64,000 bases of DNA, from assembly GCF_021699195.1 (NCBI RefSeq), contig NZ_SSXE01000017.1:124001-188000 (forward strand), read 5' to 3'. Positions within the stretch are counted from its first letter, which is position 1, and each line of letters starts with the position of its first letter. Below, in pieces: positions 42,311-51,117 of this stretch. The notes beneath the pieces are model-generated. The model did not search any database. It had not been told where the DNA came from and saw nothing but the letters and a program-made list of their open reading frames with translations. Origin of the DNA: Nonomuraea sp. MG754425. GTDB lineage: Bacteria; Actinomycetota; Actinomycetes; Streptosporangiales; Streptosporangiaceae. The translations under genes were made by a program, and so were the position numbers.

Positions 42311-43428
42311 GAGTGACGGCCGCGGTCGTCGACAAGCTCGGCGGACGCTTCCACGTCGAGGAACTCGACCTCGACGAGCCGGGACCGGGCGAGGCCCTCA
42401 TACGGATCGTCGCCTCGGGCGTCTGCCACACCGACACGATCACCCGGCACGGCGACCTGCCGATGCCGTTGCCCGCCGTACTCGGCCACGAGGGCGCCGG
42501 CGAAGTGGTGGCGGTGGGCGACGGCGTCACCTCGGTGCGGCCGGGCGACCACGTCGTCATCGGCTGGCCCTCCTGCGGCACCTGCCGCAACTGCCGCGAC
42601 GGCGAACCCCGCTACTGCGCCCGCCTCGGCGAAGCACTGTGCGGCGGCGGGCGCCTGCTCGGCCCGCAGGCCGGGCAGAGCGCGCTGCGCCGGCCGGACG
42701 GCTCGCCGGTACACAGCCATTTCTTCGGCCAGTCGTCGTTCTCCACCTATGCGCTGACCTGGGCGGACGCCCTCGTGGTCGTGCCCGCCGACGCGCCGCT
42801 GGAACTGCTGGGCCCGCTCGGCTGCGGCATCGCCACCGGAGCGGGGGCGGTGCTGAACACCCTCAAACCCGGCCTCGGATCGAGCCTGGTGATCTACGGG
42901 GCCGGCGCGGTCGGTCTGGCCGCCGTGCTGGCCGCCCGGCTCTCACCCGCCACCACGATCATCGCAGTGGATCGGCACCGGTCCCGGCTGGAGCTGGCCA
43001 CCGAGTTCGGCGCCACTCACACCATCGACGCCTCCCAGGCCGACCCCGTCGCCGAGGTGCACCGCATCTGCGACGGCCCGGCCGACTACGCCCTGGAGTG
43101 CACCGGTGTCATCCCCGTCGTCCGCCAGGCCGCCGACAGCGTCGGCATGCTGGGCACCTGCGTGCTCATCGGCGGCGCCCCGGCGGGAGCCGAGTTCGGC
43201 CTCGATCATCTGACCACGCTGTGGGGCAAGCGCATCGTCGGCACCCTGGGCGGCAGCGGCCGCAGCCGGCCGCTCATCACCACCCTGATCGAGCTGTACC
43301 AGCAGGGACGCTTCCCCTTCGACCGGCTGGTGCGCTTCTACGACCTGGCCGACCTCGAGACCGCGCTGGAAGACAGCCACCGGGGCGAGGTCCTCAAGCC
43401 CGTCCTCCGTATGAAGGAACACTCATGA
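42307..43428 (+). CDS. Zinc-dependent alcohol dehydrogenase (aryl/benzyl alcohol type)
   Basis: 373 residues of the medium-chain family. Catalytic zinc ligands Cys40 (GVCHTD), His61-Glu62 (GHEGAGEV) and Cys173 (LGCGIATGAG); structural zinc ligands Cys90, 93, 96 and 104. Rossmann motif YGAGAVGLAAV followed by VDRHRSR (Asp, so NAD-linked). The wording resembles benzyl alcohol dehydrogenases (XylB, AreB). Start and stop both overlap neighbours by ATGA. It would oxidise the alcohol freed or carried by the amide substrate to an aldehyde for the next enzyme. Confidence 0.92.
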   Translation: MRVTAAVVDKLGGRFHVEELDLDEPGPGEALIRIVASGVCHTDTITRHGDLPMPLPAVLGHEGAGEVVAVGDGVTSVRPGDHVVIGWPSCGTCRNCRDGEPRYCARLGEALCGGGRLLGPQAGQSALRRPDGSPVHSHFFGQSSFSTYALTWADALVVVPADAPLELLGPLGCGIATGAGAVLNTLKPGLGSSLVIYGAGAVGLAAVLAARLSPATTIIAVDRHRSRLELATEFGATHTIDASQADPVAEVHRICDGPADYALECTGVIPVVRQAADSVGMLGTCVLIGGAPAGAEFGLDHLTTLWGKRIVGTLGGSGRSRPLITTLIELYQQGRFPFDRLVRFYDLADLETALEDSHRGEVLKPVLRMKEHS

Positions 43429-44885
43429 CCATCACCCGCGAACTGCTCATCGGCGGCAAGAGCGTACCGGCACGATCCGGCCGTACCACCGCCGACCTCA
43501 ACCCCTACACCGGGCAGACCTACGCCACCGTGGCCGCCGCCGGACCCGAGGACGTGGCCCTCGCGGCGGACGCCGCGCAGGCCGCCTTCGACGACTGGGC
43601 GGCGCTGAGCCCGTTCGCCCGCCGCGCCATCTTCCTCAAGGCGGCCGACCTGCTGCAGGAGCGCGGCGAGCAGGCCGCCGCCCTCATGGCGGGCGAGGTC
43701 GGCGGCACCCGGCCGTGGGCCCTGTTCAACGTCGGCCTGGCCGCGAACATGCTGCGCGAGGTGGCCGCCGCGATCACCGCGCCGCGCGGCGACGTGCTCG
43801 CCGCGCAGGAGGAGGGCGCGCTCGGCCTGGCCGTGCGCGAGCCCGTCGGCGTGGTCGCCGCCTTCTCCCCGTGGAACGCGCCCCTCATCCTGGGGGTGCG
43901 CGCGGTGGCCGCCGCGCTCGCCGCCGGGAACACGGTGGTGATGAAGCCCAGCGAGGACGCGCCGATCGCCTGCGGCCTGTTCGTCGCCGACGTACTGGCC
44001 GAGGCCGGGCTCCCGGACGGTGTGCTCAACGTCGTCACCAACGACCCGGCCGACGCCGCGCTGATCGCCGAGACGCTCATCGGCGACCCCCGGGTGCGCG
44101 CGGTCAACTTCACCGGCTCGACCGAGGTCGGCCGCATCATCGGCACCCATGCCGCCCGGCACCTCAAGCCGGCCATGCTGGAGCTCGGCGGCAAGAACGC
44201 GATCATCGTTCTCCACGACGCGGACCTGGACTACGCGGTGGACGCCGCCACGTTCGGCGTATTCATGAACGCCGGGCAGATCTGCATGTCCGGCGACCGG
44301 GTCCTGGTGCACGAGTCGCTGGCCGGGGAATTCACGGCCAGGTTCGCCGCCAAGGTCGCCGGCCTGCCCGCCGGCGACCCGGCCGAGCCCACTACCGTCA
44401 TCGGGCCGCTGGTCTCCGCCACCGCGGCGCAGCGCGTCGCCGCCCTCGTCAACGATGCCGTCGCCAAGGGCGCCACCGTCGTGACCGGCGGCGGCGATCC
44501 GGAAGGGGCGGTCCATCCGGCGACCGTCCTGACCGGGGTGCCCGCCGACGCCGACCTGTACTACGGCGAGGGCTTCGGCCCGATCTGCGTGATCGACACC
44601 TTCGCCACCGACGAGGAGGCCATCACCAAGGCCAACGACACCGCCCACGGCCTGACCGCGGGCATCATCACCGAGAACGGCACCCACGGCCTGCGCGTGG
44701 CCCGCCGCCTGCAGACCGGCATCGTGCACGTCAACGACCAGTCGGTCGCCGACGAGCCGCAGGCCCCCTTCGGCGGGTTCAAGTCCTCCGGCTACGGGCG
44801 GTTCGGAGGCCGCTGGGGCATCGAGGCCTTCACCAACACCCGCTGGATCACCCTGGCGACCCAGCACGCCCACTACCCCTTCTGA
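43425..44885 (+). CDS. Aldehyde dehydrogenase (benzaldehyde/vanillin-dehydrogenase-like)
   Basis: 486 residues with all catalytic residues intact: Asn151 (SPWNAP), Lys174 (MKPSEDAP), FTGSTEVG, general-base Glu253 (LELGGKNA) and Cys287 (AGQICMSG). Last gene of the importer-amidase-alcohol dehydrogenase run, with a four-base overlap. It would turn the aldehyde made by the preceding enzyme into the acid using NAD(P). It converges with the NmrA gene, overlapping its end by 13 bases. Compare the divergent paralog at 33708 in which the same Glu is Gln. Confidence 0.93.
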   Translation: MTITRELLIGGKSVPARSGRTTADLNPYTGQTYATVAAAGPEDVALAADAAQAAFDDWAALSPFARRAIFLKAADLLQERGEQAAALMAGEVGGTRPWALFNVGLAANMLREVAAAITAPRGDVLAAQEEGALGLAVREPVGVVAAFSPWNAPLILGVRAVAAALAAGNTVVMKPSEDAPIACGLFVADVLAEAGLPDGVLNVVTNDPADAALIAETLIGDPRVRAVNFTGSTEVGRIIGTHAARHLKPAMLELGGKNAIIVLHDADLDYAVDAATFGVFMNAGQICMSGDRVLVHESLAGEFTARFAAKVAGLPAGDPAEPTTVIGPLVSATAAQRVAALVNDAVAKGATVVTGGGDPEGAVHPATVLTGVPADADLYYGEGFGPICVIDTFATDEEAITKANDTAHGLTAGIITENGTHGLRVARRLQTGIVHVNDQSVADEPQAPFGGFKSSGYGRFGGRWGIEAFTNTRWITLATQHAHYPF

Positions 44886-45730
44886 GGCGCGCCCACGACG
44901 TCGGCAAGCGGAGTGGCGGCGTGGCCTGTCAGACGGGGTATGTCGCCGCTCACCCCGTCGAGCTGCCCGGCTGCGATGGCCGTGTAGGTGGACACCCACG
45001 CCTCGACCTGCCAGTCCGGCGCGCCGTAGGAGGCGCGGGAGCGATAAGCCGCCTCCTCCGTCTCGGCCCGGTAGGTGATCGTGCGGCCGGTCGTCCGCGA
45101 CAAGATCGCGGCGACCTCCGTCATGGTGAGCGACCGCGGGCCGGTCAGATCGTACGTGCGGTTCGCATGCTCGCCCGGCCGCAACAGCACGGCGGTGGCG
45201 GCGTCGGCGATGTCGTCCTGGGCCACGACCGCGGCCCGGCCCGCCCCTGCCGGGCCACGGATGACGCCGTCGTCGCCCACCAGCGCGGGCATGAAGTCGG
45301 CGTAGAAGTTGTCACGTAGGAACGTGTAGGACAGTCCGCTGGCGCGCAGGTGCTGCTCGGTGGCCCAGTGATCGCGTGCCAGGGTGAAGACGGCGTCCGG
45401 GGCGGCGCCGAAGAACGACAGATACACCACGTGCCGGACTCCTGCCCGCGCGGCGGCGTCCACGAATGCCCGCTGCTGGTCCAGGCGGTCGGGCGACTCG
45501 GAGGCCGAGACCATGAAGAGCACCTCGACGCCTTCCAGAGCCGCGGCCGCGCCGGGCTCACCGTAGGCACAGCGCACCGCCGTCGCACCGGGCAACTCCG
45601 GGGCGCGCTCGGGATGGCGCACCGCCATGCGGTGCGGCACCCCGGCCGCGGCGACTCTGCGGGCGACCCGGCCGCCGATGCGGCCGGTCGCTCCCGTTAC
45701 GGCGATCTTCGCCTGCTCGGGCTGGGTCAT
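44873..45730 (-). CDS. NmrA-like NAD(P)-dependent reductase (azoreductase/quinone reductase type)
   Basis: 285 residues. IAVTGATGRIGGRVARRV is the extended GxxGxxG motif, AVRHPERA sets NADP preference, EVLFMVSASESPDRLDQQ and VRHVVYLSFFGAAPDAVFTL follow as in the QorB/YtfG group of atypical SDRs, which reduce quinones with NADPH. Start follows GGAGCTCC. It converges with the last gene of the catabolic island. No regulator next to it. Confidence 0.88.
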   Translation of the reverse strand: MTQPEQAKIAVTGATGRIGGRVARRVAAAGVPHRMAVRHPERAPELPGATAVRCAYGEPGAAAALEGVEVLFMVSASESPDRLDQQRAFVDAAARAGVRHVVYLSFFGAAPDAVFTLARDHWATEQHLRASGLSYTFLRDNFYADFMPALVGDDGVIRGPAGAGRAAVVAQDDIADAATAVLLRPGEHANRTYDLTGPRSLTMTEVAAILSRTTGRTITYRAETEEAAYRSRASYGAPDWQVEAWVSTYTAIAAGQLDGVSGDIPRLTGHAATPLADVVGAPQKG

Positions 45731-45812
45731 TGTGGAGCTCCTTCGGTATTGACGCGTACCCGGCGGGCCAGCGGATCATGTGGGGCGTGTTGAAGGCGCC
45801 GATCTCCAGTCA

Positions 45813-45866
45813 TGGTCGGTGGTGGACTATCTGGCCGAGCAACTGGGGATTGGTGACGCGTCGCAC
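45813..45866 (+). pseudogene. Very short Tn3 transposase remnant
   Basis: Plus-strand frame reads WSVVDYLAEQLGIGDAS, a stretch typical of the N-terminal part of Tn3 TnpA. The rest of 45731-46045 looks like decayed protein-coding sequence without a recognisable family. Confidence 0.4.
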
Positions 45867-46045
45867 GCCGTTCGTGCCCCGAATGCGGCCAGAGCCCGCG
45901 CGGCACGGGTTCTGGCTCGTTCTGGGTGCGATTGTCATGAGGCGGCGGGGCTGGCGGAGTTCGGTCGCGATGGCCAGTACGCCGAGCGCCTCCGTTACCG
46001 GGGCGTAGCTGCGGCGGATGTTGGCCGCCTGCTGTCACGCACGGC

Positions 46046-46630
46046 TCAGAGCCGGTCCATCGCGTCGTCCAGTTCACCCAAGAACTTGTCGACGGCGCTC
46101 GTATCCAGGCCTGGAGAGGTGATCGAGAAGCTGGGGAAGATCTTGATCCCGTTCGAGGAGGTCCCCGCACGGACAGCGGGCCCCCGCCCCTCCAGGCCCG
46201 CGATGATCTGGTTGATCAGGGCGTCGACCTGTCGCGCGCTGTAGCCCTGGGGCACGACAGGAACGTGGGTGCCGCGGATCTTTCGTACGAGCCTCGCTCG
46301 AGGGGTGTGCGCCGCGCCTCTGATCCGGCGCCATGCGCGCAGGCGCGTCATCGGGACGTCCAGCCTGTCGCGCAACAGGCCGCCGGCCAGCAGGAGCACG
46401 CCGCCCCCGGTGAGGGTCCCGCCGACCAGCAGCATTCCCGACGCTACGGCCGCGGAGTCGCTCTTGGACTCCTCATAGCTTCTCGGCCCCGACTTTCTGC
46501 TTGAGCAGTGGTCACCTGGGCTCATCCGGTCGAAACCGCACCGGGGCTCTTCGGTGTCCTTGGCCACCACGAGCCAGACCAGCATGACAACTGCCCCGAT
46601 GGCCAGCATCCAGGCGCCCGCCTTGGTCAT
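46046..46630 (-). CDS. Membrane protein with DivIVA-like repeats
   Basis: 194 residues. TM helices at ~6-24 (WMLAIGAVVMLVWLVVA) and ~64-87 (GMLLVGGTLTGGGVLLLAGG) flank an outside loop with two Cys. The cytoplasmic tail has two copies of a DivIVA-like motif, GYSARQVDALINQIIAGL (~129-146) and LDTSAVDKFLGELDDAM near the C-terminus, separated by GTSSNGIKIFPSFS. Actinobacterial proteins with DivIVA-domain repeats are usually unstudied; polar or septal targeting is only a suggestion. It stands alone, with TetR downstream on the same strand side. Confidence 0.6.
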   Translation of the reverse strand: MTKAGAWMLAIGAVVMLVWLVVAKDTEEPRCGFDRMSPGDHCSSRKSGPRSYEESKSDSAAVASGMLLVGGTLTGGGVLLLAGGLLRDRLDVPMTRLRAWRRIRGAAHTPRARLVRKIRGTHVPVVPQGYSARQVDALINQIIAGLEGRGPAVRAGTSSNGIKIFPSFSITSPGLDTSAVDKFLGELDDAMDRL

Positions 46631-46869
46631 GTCCGCCCCCTTTGGGTGGGCAAGATCGTATCGCGTGCCACCGAAATACCGCTGAAAATGGCTGCGTTCA
46701 CCGAAATCCGCAGGTCAAGCGATGGGGCCGGGTGCCGGGGTTTCGGCTGTGGGTGACCGTGTCCAGCGTGGGGCCGGAATGGCTCCCTTGGTTGCTCCAC
46801 TGCGCTGACCTGGCAGTACGCCACATGATCACCGGCAACGACCGGCGCACCGCCGAAAGTCAAGCTGCT

Positions 46870-47469
46870 TCAGCCCACGTAGTCGGTGCCAAACGCGGTG
46901 ATGATGTCGTCGAGCCCCGCCTTGACACACTCAGGGGTCAGCTTGCCGGTGTGAAGCCGATGTGCCAGGAGTGGAGCGGCCAGGGGGGCGAGGAGGATGT
47001 CGGCCAGGTAGGAGGTGGCGCGGTCGGGCCGGATCTGCGCGATGAGCATCGCGAGATGCCGGTGGTAGAGGTCGTAGGCGTCGCCGAAGCGCGCGAAAGG
47101 GCCCGCCGTCTCGGCCATGACGAGGAGATCGAGCTGTTCCACGGTTCGGTCGACCAGGGTGTGCAGGAAGGCGCGGATCCGGTCGAGAGCAGGGGCACCC
47201 GGCCCGAGTGGGGGCGGACCCTCGATGAACGCCGCCTGAAACTTCCGCTCTCGTTCGTTGATGAGTGCGTATGCCAGCCCTGATCGATCGCCGAATCGGC
47301 GATAAAGCGTGCCGACTCCTACTCCTGCTGTGGCGGCCACATGTGCCATCGACAACGCCTCGACGCCGCGGGTCGCCACGATCTCTGCTGCCGCGGCAAG
47401 AATCTTGGCACGATTGCGCGCCGCGTCCGCTCGTTCATGCCGTCCGTTCGTGACCGCATCCTTCGTCAC
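46870..47469 (-). CDS. TetR-family transcriptional regulator
   Basis: 199 residues. N-terminal helix-turn-helix ILAAAAEIVATRGVEALSMA, HVAATAGVGVGTLYRRFGDR (GVGVGTLYRxF is the classic turn). The C-terminal ligand domain has FIEGPPPLGPGAPALDRIRA and ends DIITAFGTDYVG. Divergent from the SDR gene at 47632 with two palindromes in the 162-base gap; it probably represses that gene and itself. Confidence 0.9.
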   Translation of the reverse strand: MTKDAVTNGRHERADAARNRAKILAAAAEIVATRGVEALSMAHVAATAGVGVGTLYRRFGDRSGLAYALINERERKFQAAFIEGPPPLGPGAPALDRIRAFLHTLVDRTVEQLDLLVMAETAGPFARFGDAYDLYHRHLAMLIAQIRPDRATSYLADILLAPLAAPLLAHRLHTGKLTPECVKAGLDDIITAFGTDYVG

Positions 47470-47569
47470 CGGGTCAGCCTAGCGGAGCGTGCTCGGGCTC
47501 CTTCTCACAGTCCACGACAGCCCCCGTCACGGTGGACCTTGAGGCCGCGTGGGTGGACCCTTGCGAAGA

Positions 47570-47608
47570 GGAATGCATTCCGGTTACCTTTATGCGGAAT
47601 TGGTTCCG
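47570..47608. promoter_or_regulatory. SDR promoter with two palindromes (TetR operators)
   Basis: GGAATGCATTCC (47570-47581) is a perfect 12-bp palindrome and CGGAA-TTGG-TTCCG (47595-47608) a second related dyad, both built on GGAAT/ATTCC. The first lies between TTGCGA (47561-47566, -35-like) and TACCTT (47585-47590, -10-like), spacing 18, so bound repressor would block the SDR promoter. Confidence 0.55.
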
Positions 47609-47631
47609 GTTGATGCGAGATGGAGGATCTC

Positions 47632-48363
47632 ATGGCGGGTAAGGTCGCTCTGGTCACTGGCGGGAGTCGCGGGATCGGAGCCGCGATCGCCAGGCGGCTG
47701 GCGGAGAACGGCGTAGATGTGGCGATCACCTACGAACGGGCGGTGGAGCGTGCCGCCGCGACGGTCAAGGGCATCGAGGCTGCGGGAGCACGGGGCATGG
47801 CCTACGCGGCACCCGCTGCTGACGCCGTCGCACTCGTCGACGCGGTGGAGAACACCGTCGCCGAGCTGGGACGTCTGGACATTCTGGTGAACAACGCCGG
47901 TATCGCTCCCCACGGGGCGCTGGAGGACATGACATTGGAGGAAGTCGACCGGGTTCTCGCTGTGCATCCGCGTGCGTGCTTCGTCCTTGCTCAGGCCGCC
48001 GCGCGGCACATGGAGGAAGGCGGCAGGATCATCACCATCGGCAGCAGCCTGGCCGAGCGGGTCCCCTATCCGGGCTGGACGCTCTACGCGATGAGCAAGT
48101 CGGCGCTGATCGGCCTCACGAAGGGCCTGGCACGCGACCTTGGCCCGCGTGGCATCACGGCCAATCTCGTTCATCCCGGTTCCACCGACACGGAGATGAA
48201 TCCCGCGGACGGCCCCGACGCAGACGAGGAACGCCGGTACACGGCGCTGAATCGCTATTGCAGCCCCGACGACATCGCCTCCATCGTCGCGCACCTTGCG
48301 GGAGAGGGAGGACGGAACATCACCGGCGCCTCCATCGCCGTCGATGCCGGCGCGACAGCGTGA
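47632..48363 (+). CDS. Short-chain dehydrogenase/reductase (FabG-like)
   Basis: 243 residues from ATG 47632; GGAGG lies 6 bases upstream (an ATG at 47620 would place it inside the gene). VALVTGGSRGIGAAIARRL (cofactor), NNAGIAPHG, catalytic Ser in ITIGSSLAE, YAMSK, and LGPRGITANLVHPGSTDTEM as in FabG-type SDRs. TYERA after beta-2 suits NADP. Downstream of a divergent TetR gene, so probably inducible. Substrate unknown. Confidence 0.9.
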   Translation: MAGKVALVTGGSRGIGAAIARRLAENGVDVAITYERAVERAAATVKGIEAAGARGMAYAAPAADAVALVDAVENTVAELGRLDILVNNAGIAPHGALEDMTLEEVDRVLAVHPRACFVLAQAAARHMEEGGRIITIGSSLAERVPYPGWTLYAMSKSALIGLTKGLARDLGPRGITANLVHPGSTDTEMNPADGPDADEERRYTALNRYCSPDDIASIVAHLAGEGGRNITGASIAVDAGATA

Positions 48364-48399
48364 AGACGACAGCCTGACCTCGAGCGAGAGATCACCCAC

Positions 48400-48790
48400 G
48401 CGCTGCTGGCAGCCGAACCGGGCGGGCGTTTTGTCGAACCGGTGACGCTCCAAGTCCTGATGGCTCGCGTTCCTTGAGCACAGGGCTGCTGGCCGGTCGT
48501 TCGGCGTGCGGGGCCAGGTGGCGAACTCGTTGCGGGCGATCGAGCGCGGGTTGGCGGCCTCGAAGGCGGTGGCGCGGTGCAATGTCCTTGACCGAGGTCA
48601 TCGCCACTCGTGCGGCGGACATGGCGTCGCGGGCGCTGAACTCGTCGCCGTGGCCGAAGCGCATGTAGCGGGTGGTCCAGAACTGGCGCCGACCAGCATT
48701 GTGGGGTCCGCCGGGATATCTGCCGGCCGCTTCGTCCGGGAACGCCGCGATGGCCTCGGCGCGGTCGGCGGTGAACCAGGCCGTCAGACA
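48400..48790 (-). pseudogene. Unidentified frameshifted protein remnant
   Basis: Two minus-strand frames read like one protein: AWFTADRAEAIAAFPDEAAG, RRQFWTTRYMRFGHGDEFSA and RDAMSAARVAMTSVKDI, then in another frame ATAFEAANPRSIARNEFATW and RPAALCSRNASHQDLERHRF. The switch is near 48590. No family recognised and no start visible. Confidence 0.35.
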
Positions 48791-48852
48791 CCGGTCCGGA
48801 CAAGCCGATAATTGACTCGCCGCGTCAGCCGGAATGCCGATGTAATACCGCC

Positions 48853-49605
48853 ATGCGCATCACCTCGGAAACGTTCGCTGACGGCGTCCGCGAGCAGCTC
48901 TTCACCGTTGGAGACATCCCTGGGGTGCTCTGGACGCCCGCCGAGGGCTCCGGTCCCCGCCCGCTGGTCCTGATCGGGCATGGCGGCGGCCAGCACAAGA
49001 AGGGATGGGAGGTCGTCTCCCGGGCCTTCCCGTACGTCACCTCCTGCGGTTTCGCGGTCGCCGCGATCGACGCGCCAGGCACCGGCGACAGGCCGGAACA
49101 CCCGGAAATCCGGCGGCTCGTCGCGCTCATCCAGGAACGAGAGGCCGCGGGCGAGCCCTTCGGCCCGGCGTGGCCCGCCCTCAACGAAATCGTGGCGGCG
49201 CAGCTCGTACCCGACTGGCAGACCACCCTGGACGCGCTCCAGAAGCTGGACTCCGTCGGCGACAGCCGGCCCGTCGGGTACTACGGCCTGTCCCAGGGCG
49301 GTGAGATGGGCATCCGCCTCGTCGCGGCCGAACCCCGGATCACCGCTGCGGTCCTCGGCCTCATCGGGAGCGACTGGCTCGTCGACATTGCGGCGCGGAT
49401 CACGATTCCGGTCGAGTTCGTCCTGCAGTGGGACGATGAAGGCCAGCCGCGGGACTCCGTCATGAAGCTGTTCGACGCACTCGGCTCCGCCGAGAAAACC
49501 CTGCACGCCAACCCCGGCGGCCACTTTCGAATCCCGTCCTTCGAAATCGACAGCTCGATCCGATTCTTCGCCCGGCACCTGAGTAGCGCTGGCAGTAGCT
49601 TCTGA
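48853..49605 (+). CDS. Alpha/beta hydrolase
   Basis: 250 residues. Oxyanion region VLIGHGGGQHKKG, AAIDAPGTGDR after strand 4, nucleophile elbow YGLSQGGEMG with Ser147, acid in LQWDDEGQP (Asp194 or 195) and His224 in NPGGHFRIP: a complete triad. The short lid and the GHGGGQHK wording match a common actinobacterial subgroup of dienelactone-hydrolase-like esterases of unknown substrate. No clear partner genes; flanked by two pseudogenes. Confidence 0.88.
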   Translation: MRITSETFADGVREQLFTVGDIPGVLWTPAEGSGPRPLVLIGHGGGQHKKGWEVVSRAFPYVTSCGFAVAAIDAPGTGDRPEHPEIRRLVALIQEREAAGEPFGPAWPALNEIVAAQLVPDWQTTLDALQKLDSVGDSRPVGYYGLSQGGEMGIRLVAAEPRITAAVLGLIGSDWLVDIAARITIPVEFVLQWDDEGQPRDSVMKLFDALGSAEKTLHANPGGHFRIPSFEIDSSIRFFARHLSSAGSSF

Positions 49606-49689
49606 CACCACCGGCGCACCACGCCGACGCGATGGCACCCACCCGGCTCGGCTCCGCCGCGACCCTGCCGTGTCCGGATCGGTGGCCCG

Positions 49690-50310
49690 CCTTCAGTTTC
49701 GGTGTTGTGCTCGGCGATCGACTGCATGAACGACCGGTCGGGGAAGTCTCCGTCGAGGAGTCGCAGCGGACCGGCCACCAGAGACAGGCGCATCGCGAGC
49801 ATGAACAGATCGAGGCGTTGCGGATCGAGACCGGGCTGGGACAGCGCCGCGTAGTGCTCGCCGAAGCGGAACCGGAGGAAGACGTGCTCCCACTCCACGT
49901 CGAAGTACATCAGACCTTCGATGCACGTTCGAGCACCAGGGCCTCGCACGAGGCGCCACTCGCTGCGAGGCCCTGCTCCAGCAGGTCTACCCGGCCATAC
50001 CGGGGGGCGTGGTCGCGGTGCATCTCGTTGAGCATCCCGGCGACTTCGCCCAGGGCTGCCGCCGCGCGCGTGGGATCAGTGTCGAAGAGCCCCTCGAGCG
50101 GGCCGCCGCAGACGTCCTCGACCACGGCGACATCGGCCCGATAGCGGCGTCGGCTGTCGTCGGCCAAAAATAGGCGTGGAGGGCGGGGACCTGGTGCGGG
50201 TCTCGACGGCAGGGCCCACCGCGGATGGTCTGGCTGGGTTCGGCGGGACACGCTTGTCAGCGCGACCGAACCGGAGATGACCGCGGACGAGGTCCTGTTC
50301 GGGAGGGTGC
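49690..50310 (-). pseudogene. Aminoglycoside phosphotransferase-family protein, frameshifted
   Basis: Pieces in three minus-strand frames: VPALHAYFWPTTADAAIGPM, then VAVVEDVCGGPLEGLFDTDP and LGEVAGMLNEMHRDHAPRYG, then YFDVEWEHVFLRFRFGEHYA and RSFMQSIAEHN. The order (hinge EDV, then HxxxAP-like helix) suits the APH kinase fold, but the HxDxxxxN catalytic loop is not found. At least two frameshifts; start and end are not defined. Bases 50311-50390 hold nothing else. Confidence 0.5.
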
Positions 50311-50390
50311 CCCTCCAGACCGTAGTGGGCCGACACCTCCCCGCAGCACTCGTCGTCGTAGTCGGACGTCGCGGAACGATCTTCACGCCC

Positions 50391-50409
50391 TATTGTCCAT
50401 TGGACAATA
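50391..50409. promoter_or_regulatory. Perfect palindromic operator before the TetR gene
   Basis: TATTGTCCA-T-TGGACAATA: 9-bp arms with a 1-nt centre, ending 11 bases before the TetR start codon. A similar dyad (TTCTCCA-CT-TGGAGAA) lies before the downstream DUF1707 gene. Very likely the TetR protein's own operator. Confidence 0.7.
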
Positions 50410-50420
50410 AACTGCCGGAC

Positions 50421-51053
50421 ATGGCACCCAGACGCAGGCGCAACCCCGCGGAATCACGCGCCGAGCTGTTGGCGGCGGCGGCCGAGCTGATCAGGCAACG
50501 GGGCCCGGACAACGTCAGCCTGAGGCAGATCGCCGAGGCCGCCGGTGTCGCCCATGGGCTCGTGTCCCACTACTACGGCACCTATGCCGCTCTGGTGCGG
50601 GAGGTGCTGCGCGTCGAGAACGATCGCATCGAAGCGCAGGTGCGTGAACGCATCCGGGCCGAGGACGGCGTGCCCACCGCGGCGGGAATCATGGACGTGG
50701 TGTTCGACACCCTGGCGGACGAGCGTTACCTGCGCCTGTTCGTCTGGGCTGAGATGCACGCCGACTACCGGGGCGCCACGCGGCCGGAGCTGGTGGAGCT
50801 GATCGACACGATCGAGGCCGGGATCCGTGACGCGCTCGCGGGGCGGCCCGTTCCCAGCAGGTCGCGCATCGAGGCGGTGGCGCTGATCGGGTTGTCGGCC
50901 GCGTACGGGTTCGCCATCGGCGGCCGGTCGTGGCTGGCGGGCATGAACCACGATCCGGACGAGCCGGCGCACGCGGCGGAGTTCCGTATCCAGCTCGCGC
51001 GGATGATGGGCGCCCACATGGTGGAGGAGTCCGGGTTGGAGTCGGCCGACTGA
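50421..51053 (+). CDS. TetR-family transcriptional regulator
   Basis: 210 residues from ATG 50421. PAESRAELLAAAAELIRQRG, NVSLRQIAEAAGVAHGLVSH YYG form the helix-turn-helix. The C-terminal domain (ADERYLRLFVWAEMHADYRG, VALIGLSAAYGFAIGG) resembles the group that controls membrane or stress genes. It is preceded by a perfect operator at 50391-50409 and followed 65 bases later by a DUF1707 protein whose promoter carries a related dyad, suggesting it controls both. Confidence 0.9.
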   Translation: MAPRRRRNPAESRAELLAAAAELIRQRGPDNVSLRQIAEAAGVAHGLVSHYYGTYAALVREVLRVENDRIEAQVRERIRAEDGVPTAAGIMDVVFDTLADERYLRLFVWAEMHADYRGATRPELVELIDTIEAGIRDALAGRPVPSRSRIEAVALIGLSAAYGFAIGGRSWLAGMNHDPDEPAHAAEFRIQLARMMGAHMVEESGLESAD

Positions 51054-51057
51054 CTTG

Positions 51058-51073
51058 TTCTCCACTTGGAGAA
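51058..51073. promoter_or_regulatory. Dyad upstream of the DUF1707 gene
   Basis: TTCTCCA (51058-51064), CT, TGGAGAA (51067-51073). It differs from the TetR operator at 50391 mainly by C/G for G/C at one position per arm and by one extra central base. Lies 45 bases before the DUF1707 start. Confidence 0.45.
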
Positions 51074-51117
51074 TAAGATGGTCCCGCCCCGTCGATCGCG
51101 AAGATAGGACCGAGAGC

